In this document: positions 62,892 through 64,000 of the stretch, piece after piece | Numbering within the stretch: position 1 is the first letter of the stretch | How the letters are laid out: each line of letters opens with the position of its first letter | Assembly (NCBI GenBank): GCA_018436705.1 | Contig: JAHDLA010000018.1 | Span: forward strand, 277,460-341,459 | DNA from: Sedimentibacter sp. | Lineage (GTDB): Bacteria > Bacillota > Clostridia > Tissierellales > Sedimentibacteraceae | Direction: 5' to 3' | Length of the DNA: 64,000 bases | Made by a program: the position numbers and the translations under genes | The notes under the pieces: generated by a model | Told to the model about the DNA's origin: nothing | Database searches by the model: none | What the model saw: the letters and a program-made list of their open reading frames with translations, nothing else

Positions 62892-63746
62892 TTAAAAATC
62901 CTTTTCGTGGCGTTTAAAAAATTCATAATACATACGTACATTTTCCAACTCAGTCCATTTTTTTACTTCAACAGGATTCTCATCAAGGTCATATATTTTG
63001 GCTCCTCTCATAGATAGCAGGAATGGTGAATGTGTAGATATAATAAACTGACATCCAGAATACCGCTGGGAATCCTCAATAAACTTAACTAATTCTATCT
63101 GCCGTTTTGGAGAAAGACTGTTTTCGGGCTCGTCTAGTATATAAAGTCCGTTTTCACCTATTTTTTCAGTAAAATAGAAAAATGCACTTTCCCCATTGGA
63201 ATATTCTCGAACATTATCCATCAATGTTTTTCTAACAAAACGAGACTGCGTTTTACTTCTTGAGTAATTTACCTTTCGAAGCTGCTCATAATCTTCCATC
63301 GACTTCATCTGAAAATTAGAATATTTTGCATCTAGGTATTCCTCAAAAAGTCTTTCTCGTTTTTGATCAATTCCTTCATTGAGATTACGTATATTCAACA
63401 TGTAATCAAATACATCATCACTGGTTATAATCCTGCTATTTGCAGGAATATCAGCTTCAGCCTGTATATTGCACATATTGACATAATCAGAATAGAAATT
63501 AGATTTATTATAAATAGAATCTCGCTTAATACCTGTTTTTTCTGCTATAACATTCAATGCCGTAGATTTGCCCGAGCCATTTCCTCCATATAAAATTGTA
63601 ATCGGCTCAAAATCAAGTCTTTCAAGACCCTGTCTTGATAATATCTTAAATGGATAAAACGAATCATAGCACGTTCTCTTTATCTCCAAAAAAAAATCAA
63701 ACTCTATTTCCTCATTTGGAAATGTAATAACACTTAAATAAATCAT
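62892..63746 (-). CDS. AAA family ATPase (RecF/SMC-like, COG3910-type)
   Basis: About 284-aa P-loop ATPase. Walker A is GGNGSGKST near residue 60, an ABC-like signature region lies at YSNGESAFFYF, Walker B is YILDEPENSLSP, and the His switch lies in IISTHSPFLL. Length and motif spacing fit the short COG3910 group of predicted ATPases, with no long coiled coil. The start at 63746 follows AGGAG. It is a single-gene unit next to the sigma-54 regulator. The role is not known; DNA repair or conflict functions are common in the wider group. Confidence 0.85.
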   Translation of the reverse strand: MIYLSVITFPNEEIEFDFFLEIKRTCYDSFYPFKILSRQGLERLDFEPITILYGGNGSGKSTALNVIAEKTGIKRDSIYNKSNFYSDYVNMCNIQAEADIPANSRIITSDDVFDYMLNIRNLNEGIDQKRERLFEEYLDAKYSNFQMKSMEDYEQLRKVNYSRSKTQSRFVRKTLMDNVREYSNGESAFFYFTEKIGENGLYILDEPENSLSPKRQIELVKFIEDSQRYSGCQFIISTHSPFLLSMRGAKIYDLDENPVEVKKWTELENVRMYYEFFKRHEKDF

Positions 63747-63955
63747 TTTTTTCTCCTTACCGTAAGTTTCTCCTTTCATAGAACATATTCAAAGAGTAAC
63801 CCATTATAAAATAATATTCAACCTAATTCTTTGAAAGCATTTTTCCATTAATTCTATTACCTTAATTGCAAATCGAAATGCAACCTTTCCGATTTATAAT
63901 TAAGTTATAATTTATAAAAAACATATCTATGTCTTGTGGTTGCACCATAGCTTAC

Positions 63956-63984
63956 AAAAAGATTGGTATTATCCAGTCTTTTTT
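63956..63984. terminator. Terminator at the window end
   Basis: AAAAAGATTGG and CCAGTCTTTTT form a hairpin with one G-T pair, flanked by an A-run and a T-run, so it may work in both directions. No gene is seen between 63747 and 64000. Confidence 0.6.
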
Positions 63985-64000
63985 GTTTCTTAAATTCCTA

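Noticed and set aside
1..64000. CRISPR array, tRNA or rRNA genes, complete insertion sequence
   Set aside because: No regularly spaced repeats, no tRNA cloverleaf with CCA-type end, no rRNA sequence and no intact transposase were recognised on reading both strands.

Overview
The window is AT-rich chromosomal DNA of a Gram-positive anaerobe of class Clostridia. The evidence is the low GC content, strong GGAGG-type ribosome-binding sites, lipoprotein signal peptides, a dCMP deaminase and LrgAB, and a D-proline reductase (Stickland) locus with no selenocysteine codon in its PrdB. I cannot name the genus from sequence alone. Nearly all genes from 1 to 50 kb lie on the minus strand; the prd locus at 51-58 kb is on the plus strand.

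Layout. (1) 1-5.9 kb: type I restriction-modification locus, order half-HsdS, HsdR, HsdS, HsdM (HsdM cut by the window edge). (2) 6.1-6.8 kb: DUF218/YdcF membrane protein, followed by a decayed duplicate of the phnD 3' end. (3) 7.8-15.5 kb: heterodimeric ABC exporter of the YbtPQ/IrtAB type and an Fbp-type ferric iron importer. Both promoters carry similar GTTAGT...ACTAAC palindromes, suggesting a shared iron regulator. (4) 15.7-21.5 kb: PhnCDE-type importer with an aminotransferase, an HpcH/HpaI aldolase and a divergent DeoR regulator. This looks like uptake and catabolism of an unidentified amino acid or phosphonate. (5) 21.7-28.1 kb: decaying resistance and regulator region with two intact and two broken AraC-GyrI genes, a broken phosphotransferase, and AviRa-like plus AviRb-like 23S rRNA methyltransferases. 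(6) 29-32.6 kb: lrgAB, a phosphoglycolate-phosphatase-like HAD, a FadR-type GntR regulator and a 2-hydroxyacid dehydrogenase behind one promoter with a large palindrome. A glycolate/glyoxylate or similar 2-hydroxyacid module is likely. (7) 32.7-34.9 kb: XRE-cupin regulator, EamA exporter, cupin. (8) 34.9-40.9 kb: accessory island with a nonsense-mutated nuclease-ATPase, a serine-recombinase tail, SLOG, XRE and DUF2971 proteins. (9) 41-50.7 kb: housekeeping enzymes, an ECF sigma/anti-sigma operon, a diguanylate cyclase, a QueG-like protein and an MBL-fold protein. (10) 51-58 kb: sigma-54-driven prdC-prdA-small ORF-prdB, then a PrdE-PrdD fusion, then the PrdR activator. (11) 58-62.7 kb: amidohydrolase plus NhaC transporter with a sigma-54 promoter and their own PAS-AAA+ activator. 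(12) 62.9-63.7 kb: AAA ATPase.

The most unusual object is the gene at 55263-56516. It reads as PrdA permuted at its autocatalytic cysteine: it begins with the sequence that follows the PrdA cleavage Cys and ends, immediately before its stop codon, on the equivalent Cys. Other points of note are a cysteine-type PrdB, the AviRa/AviRb pair with a homopolymer frameshift, and the lrgAB-HAD-GntR-dehydrogenase operon.
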